From Roseburia sp. (GTDB lineage: Bacteria; Bacillota; Clostridia; Lachnospirales; Lachnospiraceae): a DNA stretch of 64,000 nt. Below are positions 32,711 to 42,603 of the stretch, piece by piece. Made by a program: the position numbers and the translations under genes. The notes beneath the pieces were generated by a model. That model did not search any database and was not told where the DNA came from. It saw only the letters and a list, made by a program, of their open reading frames with translations. The stretch spans positions 1-64,000 of the forward strand of contig JAFYVJ010000057.1 of NCBI GenBank assembly GCA_017549185.1. The letters are read 5' to 3'. Numbering within the stretch: position 1 is the first letter of the stretch; each line of letters opens with the position of its first letter.

Positions 32711-35700
32711 TTAAACCATTTTCTTTAATTTCTCAATTATTTCTTCGGTTAAATTAATTATTTCTTCCATAGCAACATCTGCCACATATGCACTCAACGC
32801 TTCGATTTTACTCACCAGTTCTTCCGGGAAAACATAACCCTCGATGACATGCATCGCTTCATCTGCACCATCCAAATCAAAGCAATCTACCGCATCTCGT
32901 AGTGCTTCTAAACTATGAATCATATCCTGCACAGGAACATCCTTTTTATACTGTTCCTGTATCCTTCCATACGGTTCTAAGATTTTCTTATAACTCCGAT
33001 ACAATGTTAACACATCTTGGGTCTCATTTTCCAGTACTTCCTGCTCATTTGCATTACCTAACTGCTCTAATCGATAAAATCGCTCCGATAATTCTAATGC
33101 ACCTATCATGCGTGCAGTATTTTTCAATGCATGTACTTCGATAGTATAATCTCTCAATAGGCCATCAGCAAGGCATTTTTCTATCTTTATAGACTTTTGG
33201 TCAATTAATTTGTAAAAATCTCCTAGCAAGCTAAGAAACAATTCTTTTGAACCAGAGTTTTCAATACCAGCCTCCACATTAAGCCCTTCTATTGCCGGCA
33301 TTTCTTTTCCGCCATCCTGTTTTTGGGAGCTTTCTTCTGCATGGGAAACATTTTTTCCAATCTGTACTTTTTCTTCTGGTAGCCACTTACGAATGCATTT
33401 GCAGAATTCTTTTACTTTTATCGGTTTTGCCACAAAGTCACTTAAACCATTCTTTCTAAAATTCTCTCTGGCTTCCATGGTAGCGTTTGCAGTCAGTGCT
33501 ATAATTGGCAAATTCCTATAATACTCACCCTCTAATGCTCGCACGGCTATGGTAGCTTCTATACCATCCATAATTGGCATCATATGATCCATAAAAACAA
33601 TATCGTATCGTTTTTCCTGAATCATTTTTACTGCCTGCTTTCCATTTGCAGCTGTATCAATCTGAAGATGTAATGGCTCTAACAGACCAATCGCAACCTT
33701 TAAATTCATCTCCGTATCGTCTACAATTAAAATCCGTGCTTCAGGTGCCGTAAAACAAGTCAACTTCTCTCTTTCCTCATTGAACGAAATTTCTTCATGA
33801 TTGATCACCTGGCAGAAATTCAGACTGTAAAGTGGCTTATTAATCAACGTCCCCTGCTCACCGGACAAGTTCTGTCTCATTGGATTCTGTATAATACAGA
33901 AAGTGGTTTTCCATTCTTCCAAAAATTTGCGTTCTGATTCTGATACTGCTCCCGGATCATCTGTAAAAAATGCATCCAGACGTTTTCCTTCACGTATAGC
34001 ATTCTCTAACTTCACATCATTCACTTGATATTTTTCTACAAGATCCTGATATTTTAATAGAACCAGTTCATTATCAAATCTTGCACCCAGCACTACCTGT
34101 TCAGCTGGTTTCCTACGGATATCAGCCGCCCGTTTATCACTTCTCACTTTTTGTGGAATCGACACAAAAAATGTACTTCCCTTTCCATATTCACTTTCCA
34201 CGGAGATATTACCATGCATTAACTCTGCGAGTTGTTTCGAAATCGCAAGCCCTAGACCCGTTCCTTCTTTATAACGATTCTTTTTCGTATCCACCTGCTG
34301 AAAAGAACCAAACAGTTTTTCTTTATCTTCCAAACGGATTCCCTGTCCTGTGTCTTGCACTCTAAAATTCAGTAAAATTTCTTCCTCTGAATTCCATTGT
34401 ATCTCTACAGAAAGTTTTACAAACCCTTCTTCCGTAAACTTAATGGCATTATTCATCAAATTAATAATAATCTGCCGAATACGCTGAACATCTCCATAAA
34501 GTTTCATTGGAAGATTTCTATCGATATCATAAAGCAGTTCCACATCCTTATCTCCAATACGATTTAGGAATATCATGGACAGGTCATGGAACATAGACAT
34601 CGGCTCATACTCATCCTTAATAATCTCCATTTTTCCAGATTCAATCTTAGAAAAATCTAATATATCATTAATAATGGTTAACAAAGCATTACCGGAACTC
34701 TTAATGTTATAAAGATATTCTTTTGTATGCTCTGGCAACTCTTCCCTAAGCAATATATCCGTCATTCCCACAATGGCATTCATCGGTGTACGAATCTCAT
34801 GAGACATATTAGACATGAACATAGATTTCGCTTCATTCGCGTCCTCTGCACGTTCCTTTTCTTCCGCTAACTGATGCATCAACTCACACTGTTTGCTAAC
34901 ATCTACCAACAACAGACTATAACCTACAACTTTTCCATCTTGATCAATGGGTTCTACTTCCTTTGTATAATGATGTCCATCTAAGTGCACGTTGCATTCT
35001 TTACAAAAGAACATTGATTTTATATGTACAGGTATCGGCTGATTTTTTCCCATGGACCGCAACTCTTTAAAAACTTCCTTTGCACGTGGATTCGCATCCA
35101 GGTATCCATATAGACTGTCTACAATAATGAATACATAATCTGAATGCTCGATTACCCATTCTCTTCCTTGGTCAGTAACATTAAAAAACTCACCTTTGAG
35201 TACTCCTAAAATAATGGACAAAATAGATATAGAGGCGGCAATCGGAACTAGATCAAACGGAATCCCCCAAAATAACATTAACTGCAATGACATACCTATT
35301 ACAAATTCTGCCCCTGCTAATTTTGCTATATTATTTCGTTCTGTGATAATCTGCATTTTAAACATTTTAAAAAGTGTATAAAACAATCCACAGAATAAAA
35401 TCAAACATAACGTACTATAACGAACTAGATATAATGGTCCCGAAACAGCTTTCATGTATGTCACTTTAAATCCCAACCCAATTCGTCCGAACTCAAGCTT
35501 CCTAAACACCAAGTGAAACGGATCATCCAGCCATAGATTTGTAACCAGCAATCCATCTATAACTGCTTGTACTAGCATTGGCACCATAACGACAGCCTTT
35601 GACTGCATGTTAAAGTAGGTGGAAACAAACAAAATAAAAGATAAATAAAACAGCACATTTCCGAGATATTCCATTTTAAGTGCGATATAGGCTCCATCTG

Positions 35701-35899
35701 ATGTCTTCGACCACAATAATAACCAATAGCTGGCATTGATAATCAAACAGCCAAGATTCGTAAGCATCAGACTCATGTTTGTAAACATTCGGTTCATAGA
35801 TGCTTTTATATGTTGTTTTCGAAACATTGATACAAATCCAGCCAACGGTACTAAAACACCGATTAGCTGTATAATAGGTACTAAAATTGTCACGCCCAT
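32711..35899 (-). CDS. Hybrid sensor histidine kinase (7TM, PAS, HisKA, HATPase, REC, Hpt)
   Basis: A 1062-aa multidomain kinase: seven membrane helices (about 1-235), a PAS-like domain (about 240-345), HisKA with MSNMSHEIRTPMNAIVG (His near 368), HATPase with an N box (IIINLMNNAIKFTEEG) and GTGLGLAISKQL, a degenerate receiver-like linker, a receiver (LIVDDTEMNLKV, FMDHMMPIMDG) and a C-terminal Hpt domain (VHALKNTARMIGA). This is a complete internal phosphorelay. ATG 35899 has GAGG at a proper distance. The 35900-36040 gap contains a small AAGTGC / GCACTT dyad. The signal is unknown. Confidence 0.88.
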   Translation of the reverse strand: MGVTILVPIIQLIGVLVPLAGFVSMFRKQHIKASMNRMFTNMSLMLTNLGCLIINASYWLLLWSKTSDGAYIALKMEYLGNVLFYLSFILFVSTYFNMQSKAVVMVPMLVQAVIDGLLVTNLWLDDPFHLVFRKLEFGRIGLGFKVTYMKAVSGPLYLVRYSTLCLILFCGLFYTLFKMFKMQIITERNNIAKLAGAEFVIGMSLQLMLFWGIPFDLVPIAASISILSIILGVLKGEFFNVTDQGREWVIEHSDYVFIIVDSLYGYLDANPRAKEVFKELRSMGKNQPIPVHIKSMFFCKECNVHLDGHHYTKEVEPIDQDGKVVGYSLLLVDVSKQCELMHQLAEEKERAEDANEAKSMFMSNMSHEIRTPMNAIVGMTDILLREELPEHTKEYLYNIKSSGNALLTIINDILDFSKIESGKMEIIKDEYEPMSMFHDLSMIFLNRIGDKDVELLYDIDRNLPMKLYGDVQRIRQIIINLMNNAIKFTEEGFVKLSVEIQWNSEEEILLNFRVQDTGQGIRLEDKEKLFGSFQQVDTKKNRYKEGTGLGLAISKQLAELMHGNISVESEYGKGSTFFVSIPQKVRSDKRAADIRRKPAEQVVLGARFDNELVLLKYQDLVEKYQVNDVKLENAIREGKRLDAFFTDDPGAVSESERKFLEEWKTTFCIIQNPMRQNLSGEQGTLINKPLYSLNFCQVINHEEISFNEEREKLTCFTAPEARILIVDDTEMNLKVAIGLLEPLHLQIDTAANGKQAVKMIQEKRYDIVFMDHMMPIMDGIEATIAVRALEGEYYRNLPIIALTANATMEARENFRKNGLSDFVAKPIKVKEFCKCIRKWLPEEKVQIGKNVSHAEESSQKQDGGKEMPAIEGLNVEAGIENSGSKELFLSLLGDFYKLIDQKSIKIEKCLADGLLRDYTIEVHALKNTARMIGALELSERFYRLEQLGNANEQEVLENETQDVLTLYRSYKKILEPYGRIQEQYKKDVPVQDMIHSLEALRDAVDCFDLDGADEAMHVIEGYVFPEELVSKIEALSAYVADVAMEEIINLTEEIIEKLKKMV

Positions 35900-36040
35900 A
35901 GTCATTCCTCATATATTACTATTATTTAATTCCACATTGTTATTCGTGTATAAGTGCTACGCACTGCACTTTTACCCTAGTATAAAAAATCCCAAAGCAT
36001 CCCTTTAGACTTTTCATCTCTCAGGAAATTATTATCAATC

Positions 36041-36092
36041 AAAAAACCACCTCAACCTAATATGTCTATCATATCACGTCAAGATGGTTTTT
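36041..36092 (-). terminator. Terminator of the glucokinase gene
   Basis: AAAACCATCTTGAC pairs with GTTGAGGTGGTTTT, followed by T run on the minus strand. Confidence 0.85.
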
Positions 36093-36108
36093 ATCTATTT
36101 TTTATGTA

Positions 36109-37047
36109 TTAATTTAATAACAACTGTACACAACCATACATACCAGCATCATTGCCAAGAGATGCTAACGCAAATTTTGTCTCATCATATGCAAACAAAC
36201 AATTTTCCATAAAATGTTTCTGGACGCAATCTATTAAAATACTACCCGCTTTAGAAACACCACCGCCGACTACAACAATCTCAGGATTTACCACACATGC
36301 CATGTTAGAAAGTGCTGCACCTAAAATTTCGCTAATTTCTTCTACAACTTCTAATGCTACTTTATCTCCCGCTTTCGCTTCGTCAAATACATCCTTTGCT
36401 GTCAATGATTCATATTTTCTTAATGCTGTCTCGTCCTCTATCTTCGCTAACTTTCTCTTAGCCATACGAACAACTCCTGTTGCAGAAGCATACTGTTCTA
36501 AACATCCATATTGTCCACAGCCACAAGCTTCTGTTTCCTCTTTATTTACAGTAACATGACCGATTTCGCCGCCTGCACCATTAAAACCTGCTACAATTTT
36601 ACCATTTACGATAACTCCGCCGCCAACTCCTGTTCCTAATGTCACTACAATAACATCTTTACAGCCTTTAGCACCGCCTTGCCACATTTCACCTAATGCC
36701 GCCACATTTGCATCGTTACCAACTCTTACTGTTAAGCCGGAAATTTTACTGAGAGCATCTGCCACATCAAAAACACCCCAGCCAAGGTTTACACAACGAT
36801 TAACAACGCCATCGCTCGTTACAGGTCCTGGTACTCCTACACCAATACCCTCTACTTCACTCTTGCTGATACCTTCCTGTGCAAGTTTATTATCGATTGC
36901 CTGTGCTACATTCGGAAGAATATTCTCTCCGCCGTTTGTCGTATCCGTGTGAATCTCCCACTTATCAATTAATACGCCTGCTGTCTCAAAAAAACCAATT
37001 TTACAGGTTGTTCCACCAATATCCACACCAAATGCATATTTTTTCAT
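36109..37047 (-). CDS. ROK-family glucokinase
   Basis: A 312-aa sugar kinase phosphorylating glucose at C6. The N-terminal FGVDIGGTTCKIGFF phosphate motif, the GNDANVAALGE catalytic-aspartate region, the TLGTGVGGG loop and the zinc motif CGCGQYGCLEQYASATG are intact, as in bacterial glucokinases of this family. Single gene with its own terminator. Confidence 0.92.
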   Translation of the reverse strand: MKKYAFGVDIGGTTCKIGFFETAGVLIDKWEIHTDTTNGGENILPNVAQAIDNKLAQEGISKSEVEGIGVGVPGPVTSDGVVNRCVNLGWGVFDVADALSKISGLTVRVGNDANVAALGEMWQGGAKGCKDVIVVTLGTGVGGGVIVNGKIVAGFNGAGGEIGHVTVNKEETEACGCGQYGCLEQYASATGVVRMAKRKLAKIEDETALRKYESLTAKDVFDEAKAGDKVALEVVEEISEILGAALSNMACVVNPEIVVVGGGVSKAGSILIDCVQKHFMENCLFAYDETKFALASLGNDAGMYGCVQLLLN

Positions 37048-37198
37048 AACTACATATACCCCTTTTCGTATTTTACATATTTTGTAACTATTCAGAACAC
37101 CATTCGCAAAATTGCATCCGCTCTGAGTAATTACCCTATTTTCATATATTTATGATACTGTTTTCAAGTCACGGTGTCAACTACTCTTATAACCTTTC

Positions 37199-39271
37199 TT
37201 ACCAGTCGCTTTCCGTTTCTGTCATCTCCGTCTCGGTTCCTTCCTGCATTTCTGTTTCACTCTCCTCCGACGTAAACTTCTGTACTTTATTCTCCTCTTT
37301 AATCTGCACTGCGGTCTTAAAATCCTTCACAGGAAGGTCTTCATGTAATATCTCCATAAACTGTTTCCAAATGTGTCCCGGATAGGTACTTCCCTTTAAG
37401 TCATCTAACTTTTTCGGCAAGTCATAACCCACCCATACACTAGTCGTATAATATCTGGTATAGCCCACAAACCATCCATCTTTTTGGTCGTTAGTTGTCC
37501 CTGTTTTCCCAGCAGACGGCATATTAGGCAACGCTAATTCCGAAGCTGTCCCATTCTCCATAACTCCGGTCAGAATCGTTGTCATATCACGTGCTGCATT
37601 ATGCTGATATACCTGCACACCCTTAGTATCTGCCTCAAAAATCACATTTCCAAACGAATCTGTAATTCGACTTATACAGGTCGGTTCCCGGTATACACCG
37701 TCATTTTCCAGCGTTGCATAGGCTGCTGCCATCTCCAGTGCGGATACTCCTTCAGTAAAACCGCCTAATGCACTCGGCAGTTGATAATCGTTATCATTTA
37801 AATGAGAAAATTTCATTCGTTCCAAATATGCCAGACCCTTTTTCGGTGTCAATTCCTCAAACAACTTCCATGCAATTACATTCACAGACTTTTCCACAGC
37901 AGTCTGTAACGTAATCTCTCCCAAATGAGTTCCATTGACATTTTTCGGTCCGCCTTCGGTCTCTTCATCTACCACTAGCGTATCTGCGGTGTATCCACGC
38001 TCCAACATCGGAGTATATACAATCAATGGTTTTATCGCACTTCCTGGCTGCCTGTAACTCTGATATGCTCTATTTAAAGAATAAAAGGTAAATTCCTGAG
38101 CACGTCCTCCTACAATCGCTTCTACCAGCCCTGTATCATTATTAATGCAGACTGCAGACGCCTGTAATTTGTATACACCATCTTCATTAACATCCGTATA
38201 CTCTCTTAGTTCCTCGTCAATAGCCTTTTGCAGCTGTCCCTGCACGCTCAAATTCAGCGACGTAAAAATCTGATACCCCTGCGAACGCAGTTTGGCTTCG
38301 CAGGCATTATAAACTTTGGCGTATCTCTGATTATATTGCTCTTCTTCATAATCACTTGAAAAATCATACTGAAAAACAAAACCTTCCTGTTTCATCAATG
38401 CTCTTGTAGCACAATAATAAGCATAGGTCTCTATATAATCATTTTTAGCAATCACTTTCGGGCGTTCTAAAATAATTTCCTCGATAACGGCAGTAGCATA
38501 ATCCAATTCTGAAATCTTTCCGTCGTTTAACATATTTTTCAAAATACGATCCCTACGAGCCAATGTATTCTCCATATTAGTCAGGGGATCATACAATGTA
38601 GGATTATTCGGAATCGCACACAAAAAAGCAATCTGAGACAGATTTAGTTGATTTACTCTCTTATTAAAATAGCCTCGACTCGCTGCTCCAATTCCATAGT
38701 ATCCATTTCCAAAATAAATATTATTGATATAATATTCTAAAATATCCTCTTTTTCATATTGTTCTTCCAGTTCCCATGCAATAAATATTTCCTCGACTTT
38801 ACGACGCCAGTTCTTGTCCTGATTCAAAAAAATATTTCGTGCCAGCTGCATCGTAATGGTGCTACCGCCCTGAGACAACTCCCCTGTCTCTATCATAGCT
38901 TTTAATGCACGAAGCAATGCTATATAATCCACACCATCATGGCGATAAAAACGCTTATCCTCGATGCTGACAATCGCCGCACACGCATCCAAAGGCATGT
39001 CCTCATACTCCACATATGTGGTATCTTTCGCCCCCTTTAGTCTGGAAATAACTGTTCCATCTGCTGCATATACGGTGCTAGTCTGGCTTAATTTAAAAGT
39101 CTCTTCCGTGGTTTCTTTCACAAACTCTTCTGCCTCATCATACATCGCCTCTACCGTATCCCAATATCGGAAATAAAATGTAGCCGCTATGGCTCCTGCT
39201 GTCAAAATACACAACAGTAATAATATCCCTAAAAATCGACGAATAGGACGTTTTTTCTTTCTTCCCGCCAT
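37199..39271 (-). CDS. Class A penicillin-binding protein (PBP1A type)
   Basis: A 690-aa bifunctional peptidoglycan synthase. A basic cytoplasmic tail and one membrane helix (about 12-35) precede the GT51 glycosyltransferase (EDKRFYRHDGVDYIA, QGGSTITMQLARNIFL) and the transpeptidase with SxxK in QPGSAIKPL, SVN, and KTGTTNDQKDGWF. The C-terminal ~50 residues are acidic and Glu/Thr-rich. ATG 39271 has AAAGGGGG upstream. Confidence 0.92.
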   Translation of the reverse strand: MAGRKKKRPIRRFLGILLLLCILTAGAIAATFYFRYWDTVEAMYDEAEEFVKETTEETFKLSQTSTVYAADGTVISRLKGAKDTTYVEYEDMPLDACAAIVSIEDKRFYRHDGVDYIALLRALKAMIETGELSQGGSTITMQLARNIFLNQDKNWRRKVEEIFIAWELEEQYEKEDILEYYINNIYFGNGYYGIGAASRGYFNKRVNQLNLSQIAFLCAIPNNPTLYDPLTNMENTLARRDRILKNMLNDGKISELDYATAVIEEIILERPKVIAKNDYIETYAYYCATRALMKQEGFVFQYDFSSDYEEEQYNQRYAKVYNACEAKLRSQGYQIFTSLNLSVQGQLQKAIDEELREYTDVNEDGVYKLQASAVCINNDTGLVEAIVGGRAQEFTFYSLNRAYQSYRQPGSAIKPLIVYTPMLERGYTADTLVVDEETEGGPKNVNGTHLGEITLQTAVEKSVNVIAWKLFEELTPKKGLAYLERMKFSHLNDNDYQLPSALGGFTEGVSALEMAAAYATLENDGVYREPTCISRITDSFGNVIFEADTKGVQVYQHNAARDMTTILTGVMENGTASELALPNMPSAGKTGTTNDQKDGWFVGYTRYYTTSVWVGYDLPKKLDDLKGSTYPGHIWKQFMEILHEDLPVKDFKTAVQIKEENKVQKFTSEESETEMQEGTETEMTETESDW

Positions 39272-39328
39272 AGTTCCCCCTTTCCATTTCACGGATTCTT
39301 CTGCAATCAATCGTGAAAATCCTCTTAA

Positions 39329-40804
39329 CTACATATTCACGCTGTAATAGGCGATAGCCTCCTGTCTTAGTATATCACTTTCTCGCTTCTGACACGTAAA
39401 AATAAATATCTGTTTCTTTGTTTGGGCCAATGCCTTTAATGTCTCAGCCAGACGTGCATCATCATACATTGCAAATGTCTCATCTAAAAAAATCGGCATA
39501 TCTTCTTCCTTCATAATTACACTTCCTACTGCTAGGCGAAGTGCCAGATAAATCTGCTCTAACGTACCATAACTTAATGATTCAGGAGAAACTTCTCTTC
39601 CCTCTGTGCAAATCCACAATTTCCCGTTTTTATCTAGTCGCGCACTATCGTATGTACCTTTCGTCAGCAAAGAAATCCACCTAGAAATCTCAGCATTCAA
39701 CTCATCTGCCATCTCCATATAATATTCTTCTGAAAGATCTTCAATTTGTTGTTTTGCTAATGTTATCGCCTCTATATTCTGCTGTAGTTCCACTTCTCTT
39801 AGCGATACTTTTTGTAGTTCTACCATCTCTTCTTGTAGGTTAATGATTTCATTCTCATCTTCCTGCAAATGCTCTTTTATCTGATTAAGCATTGTCTTCG
39901 CATATTGTAACAATTCTTCTGCTTCATTTCTCCGCGGCAACCAAACGTACAACACTCCCATAAACACTATTATCACAAAGATAATTGCTGGCACCGGTAA
40001 TATCCTTTTTAAATATGTCATTATGCCTATTATTAATGTAAGCAGCACAAAAATGATTGTCACTGCCCATTTTACAGATGACCGATTCTTTTTCCCTTGA
40101 GCAGAAAGTCTCTCTTCAAGTTCCCGCTGCTGTCCTTCAAATGATTGTATCTGATTACTTAGCTCCTGTGCATGTTCCTGCAATACACTCAGTTCCACCT
40201 GTTTCTGGTCGAGTATTCTCTCTCTGCTCTCAGCACATGCTTTTTGCTCTACAACCAATTCACGTTTTCTAGCTGTCAGGTTCTTCTGTGCTAACCCCAC
40301 ATGAATCTTGCCATTTCCACCGGCCTCTGCCTCTGCCAGATATGCAGTCAGTATCTCCGACATAACTTTTCCCGTAGTTGCTCCTGATTGAGGAACATCA
40401 TAAGTATTACAATATTCTTCCCTTCCTATACCACCTAGCAATACATCCAAATCTCCATAAGCTACCCAAAGTTCTTCTCCGTCTGCTTCATTTCTTAGAT
40501 AATCACTTTTCTCCTTACTATAAAAATTCCGTTCCAAATAAAAAGGCCGACCATCTACCTCAAAACGTAAGGCTCCGCTATAAAAAGAAGGTGCATGCCA
40601 TGGTTGGTACTTACTGTAAACATCCCCATTCGCAGCACGGCCTCTTCCCTTTTCCATACCAAACAACATCCGCACCAGGAAAGTATGAAGTGTAGATTTA
40701 CCTTGCTCATTCGCACCATATATCACATTTATACCTTCCGAAAAACGAAAGCTTACGTTTTGCAATTTTCCAAAATTATATATTTTAGCTTCTTTTATCT
40801 GCAT
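39329..40804 (-). CDS. SMC/SbcC-like ATPase with membrane hairpin (YhaN-like)
   Basis: A 491-aa ABC-type ATPase. Walker A is YGANEQGKSTLHTF near residue 32; the C-terminal part has a signature-like SYGTLEQIYLALRL and Walker B PIFLDETFAMYD. The centre is coiled coil interrupted by two membrane helices (about 243-290), unlike classic SbcC. B. subtilis YhaN has this layout. It overlaps the nuclease gene by 10 nt; together they should act as a membrane-tethered SbcCD/Mre11-Rad50-like DNA-end processing complex. Confidence 0.8.
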   Translation of the reverse strand: MQIKEAKIYNFGKLQNVSFRFSEGINVIYGANEQGKSTLHTFLVRMLFGMEKGRGRAANGDVYSKYQPWHAPSFYSGALRFEVDGRPFYLERNFYSKEKSDYLRNEADGEELWVAYGDLDVLLGGIGREEYCNTYDVPQSGATTGKVMSEILTAYLAEAEAGGNGKIHVGLAQKNLTARKRELVVEQKACAESRERILDQKQVELSVLQEHAQELSNQIQSFEGQQRELEERLSAQGKKNRSSVKWAVTIIFVLLTLIIGIMTYLKRILPVPAIIFVIIVFMGVLYVWLPRRNEAEELLQYAKTMLNQIKEHLQEDENEIINLQEEMVELQKVSLREVELQQNIEAITLAKQQIEDLSEEYYMEMADELNAEISRWISLLTKGTYDSARLDKNGKLWICTEGREVSPESLSYGTLEQIYLALRLAVGSVIMKEEDMPIFLDETFAMYDDARLAETLKALAQTKKQIFIFTCQKRESDILRQEAIAYYSVNM

Positions 40805-41865
40805 ATATTATGTCCTAAAAGTGCATTCACACCAAATTCTAATGCTTTCATTGTCACTACATCCTGCGGTTGTTTCTCCATCCGTGCAATATATCTACCC
40901 AATAGTGAATCCGGATGTTCTTTCAACATTTTCTCATAATCATAGTCCGGTTGCAAGTTTACAGTTACATCTACTACCTGTTTCATCTGGTCTAATCGTG
41001 AAAAATCTATATTCGCATCCGGATTAACATATCCCTCTAGAAAGATACGATACAACATATAAGCTTCGCCATCTTCTATTCGTTTTTTTACCATTTGTTC
41101 TAATTCATACTGAGTGGTATCTGTCTCCAAAGAAAAAATCTCGTGTTTATACTCACACTTTTTAACCGGGTAGAAATCCAAACCACCAAAAACCTCCCTA
41201 CCCTCTTTTCTAATCTCTCCAATCCAATAACCATGTGGTCCCGTGTCATTACAGTCTGTCGGCTCTAAAGAACCTGCCATAACCGCTGACGTTCCTAACA
41301 TCCGAGCAGCCTTATGAATATGTCCTGCCGCTATATAATCAATCCCTTTTTCTAAAATTTGTTTTGGGAAAAAAGGAATCTGTTTTTCCGTACCACCATG
41401 AGCTAACAAAATATTAATACGCTTCTCGTCAGATACATCAAACTCGTCATATAGCCTCTCACATATCTGCTGATGCCAGTAGCTCAAACCATAAATTGTT
41501 ACATTTTTTTCAGGAAAATCAAACGCACTTATCTCTTCTCCTTTAAAAAAATACACATTCTCTTCCCATGGAAAATCCAAATAATAAGACTTCGGTTGCA
41601 AATAATCGTGATTCCCTGCCATCAGCACAACCTTCACCTGCGGAATCTGTCCAAAGAGATAATTCACTTCTCTTAGTTCTCGCTTCAGTGGCTGCTTATG
41701 AAACAAGTCTCCCGATATCAGCAAAAAATCAACAGACTGCCGCCCTGCTTCCAAAATTACTTCTGCAAAGGAATCCCAAATATCCTGTTTCCTTCTTTTA
41801 CTCCATTCCTTTCCTGCATCTGGCATCACACCAAGATGTACATCTGATATATGCATAAACTTCAT
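40795..41865 (-). CDS. Metallophosphoesterase, SbcD/Mre11-like (YhaO-like)
   Basis: A 356-aa calcineurin-like nuclease. Metal-binding motifs are in order: HISDVHLG, LLISGDLFHK, MAGNHDYL, LLAHGG and AAGHIH. The C-terminal ~120 residues form the capping and partner-binding region. It is coupled to the YhaN-like ATPase downstream. B. subtilis YhaO is the named homologue type. Confidence 0.85.
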   Translation of the reverse strand: MKFMHISDVHLGVMPDAGKEWSKRRKQDIWDSFAEVILEAGRQSVDFLLISGDLFHKQPLKRELREVNYLFGQIPQVKVVLMAGNHDYLQPKSYYLDFPWEENVYFFKGEEISAFDFPEKNVTIYGLSYWHQQICERLYDEFDVSDEKRINILLAHGGTEKQIPFFPKQILEKGIDYIAAGHIHKAARMLGTSAVMAGSLEPTDCNDTGPHGYWIGEIRKEGREVFGGLDFYPVKKCEYKHEIFSLETDTTQYELEQMVKKRIEDGEAYMLYRIFLEGYVNPDANIDFSRLDQMKQVVDVTVNLQPDYDYEKMLKEHPDSLLGRYIARMEKQPQDVVTMKALEFGVNALLGHNICR

Positions 41866-41904
41866 ATCGTTTGCCTCATTTCGAATATATGTTCTATCAT
41901 AACA

Positions 41905-41952
41905 TAAAATACCTCCATTTACAAACCCTTATCTTGAATTTGTAAATGAAGG
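41905..41952 (-). terminator. Hairpin after spoVT
   Basis: CCTCCATTTACAAA (41912-41925) pairs with TTTGTAAATGAAGG (41939-41952), then TATTTTAT on the minus strand. The arm sequence recurs in the hairpin upstream of spoVT. Confidence 0.7.
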
Positions 41953-41958
41953 CCATTT

Positions 41959-42507
41959 TTACTGTTCCATCTGTCTTCCGAGAAATCCTGCCGCTGCTGC
42001 CGCCAGTTTTCCTTCTGCTTCTGTAAGTTTCCCTTTTGCATCTCTAGAACAGAGAATTACTGCCCCTATAGCATCTCCCTCACAAATAATCGTACTGACT
42101 GCCTGTGAAGCAAACTCTCCCGAGTCATCCAATGTAATTTTTATAAATCCCGCATCCTCTTTTGTTGCCAAAAAACTCTTTCTGGAGCTAATCGCATCTT
42201 CCAACTGCTTACTAATAGGCTTGCTTTCAAAATCCCTTCTTCCTGCTCCAGACACAGCCACCACATGGTCACAGTCCGTAATCACTACTAGGTATCCCGT
42301 TGTCTGGGATAGGCTCTCTGCATACTCCCCTGCGAATTGTGACAATTCTCCAATTGGAGAATATTTTTTTAGAATAATTTCACCCTCTCTGTCAGTAAAA
42401 ATTTCTAAAGGATCTCCCTCTCTAATTCTTAAAGTTCTTCTGATTTCTTTCGGCACAACAATTCTTCCTAGATCATCTATTCTTCTAACAATACCGGTTG
42501 CTTTCAT
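41959..42507 (-). CDS. spoVT: Stage V sporulation protein T
   Basis: A 182-aa AbrB-type regulator of sporulation. The N-terminal swapped-hairpin DNA-binding domain is MKATGIVRRIDDLGRIVVPKEIRR to about residue 50; the rest is a GAF-like domain ([22 protein letters not shown]). B. subtilis SpoVT tunes sigma-G genes in the forespore. Full length, with AAGGAGG upstream. Its presence marks a spore-former lineage. Confidence 0.93.
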   Translation of the reverse strand: MKATGIVRRIDDLGRIVVPKEIRRTLRIREGDPLEIFTDREGEIILKKYSPIGELSQFAGEYAESLSQTTGYLVVITDCDHVVAVSGAGRRDFESKPISKQLEDAISSRKSFLATKEDAGFIKITLDDSGEFASQAVSTIICEGDAIGAVILCSRDAKGKLTEAEGKLAAAAAGFLGRQMEQ

Positions 42508-42532
42508 AAATCCTCCTTATCTGGAGGACATA

Positions 42533-42586
42533 AAAATTCCTCCATTTGCATTTACTAGTGTGTAGTCTAGTATTTGTAAATGGAGG
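42533..42586 (-). terminator. Hairpin between tyrA and spoVT
   Basis: CCTCCATTTGCATTTACTAG (42539-42558) pairs with CTAGTATTTGTAAATGGAGG (42567-42586) apart from a few positions; a short T-rich stretch follows on the minus strand. It probably ends the aromatic operon and carries the same arm core as the hairpin after spoVT. Confidence 0.7.
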
Positions 42587-42603
42587 CATTTTATACCTTG
42601 TTA

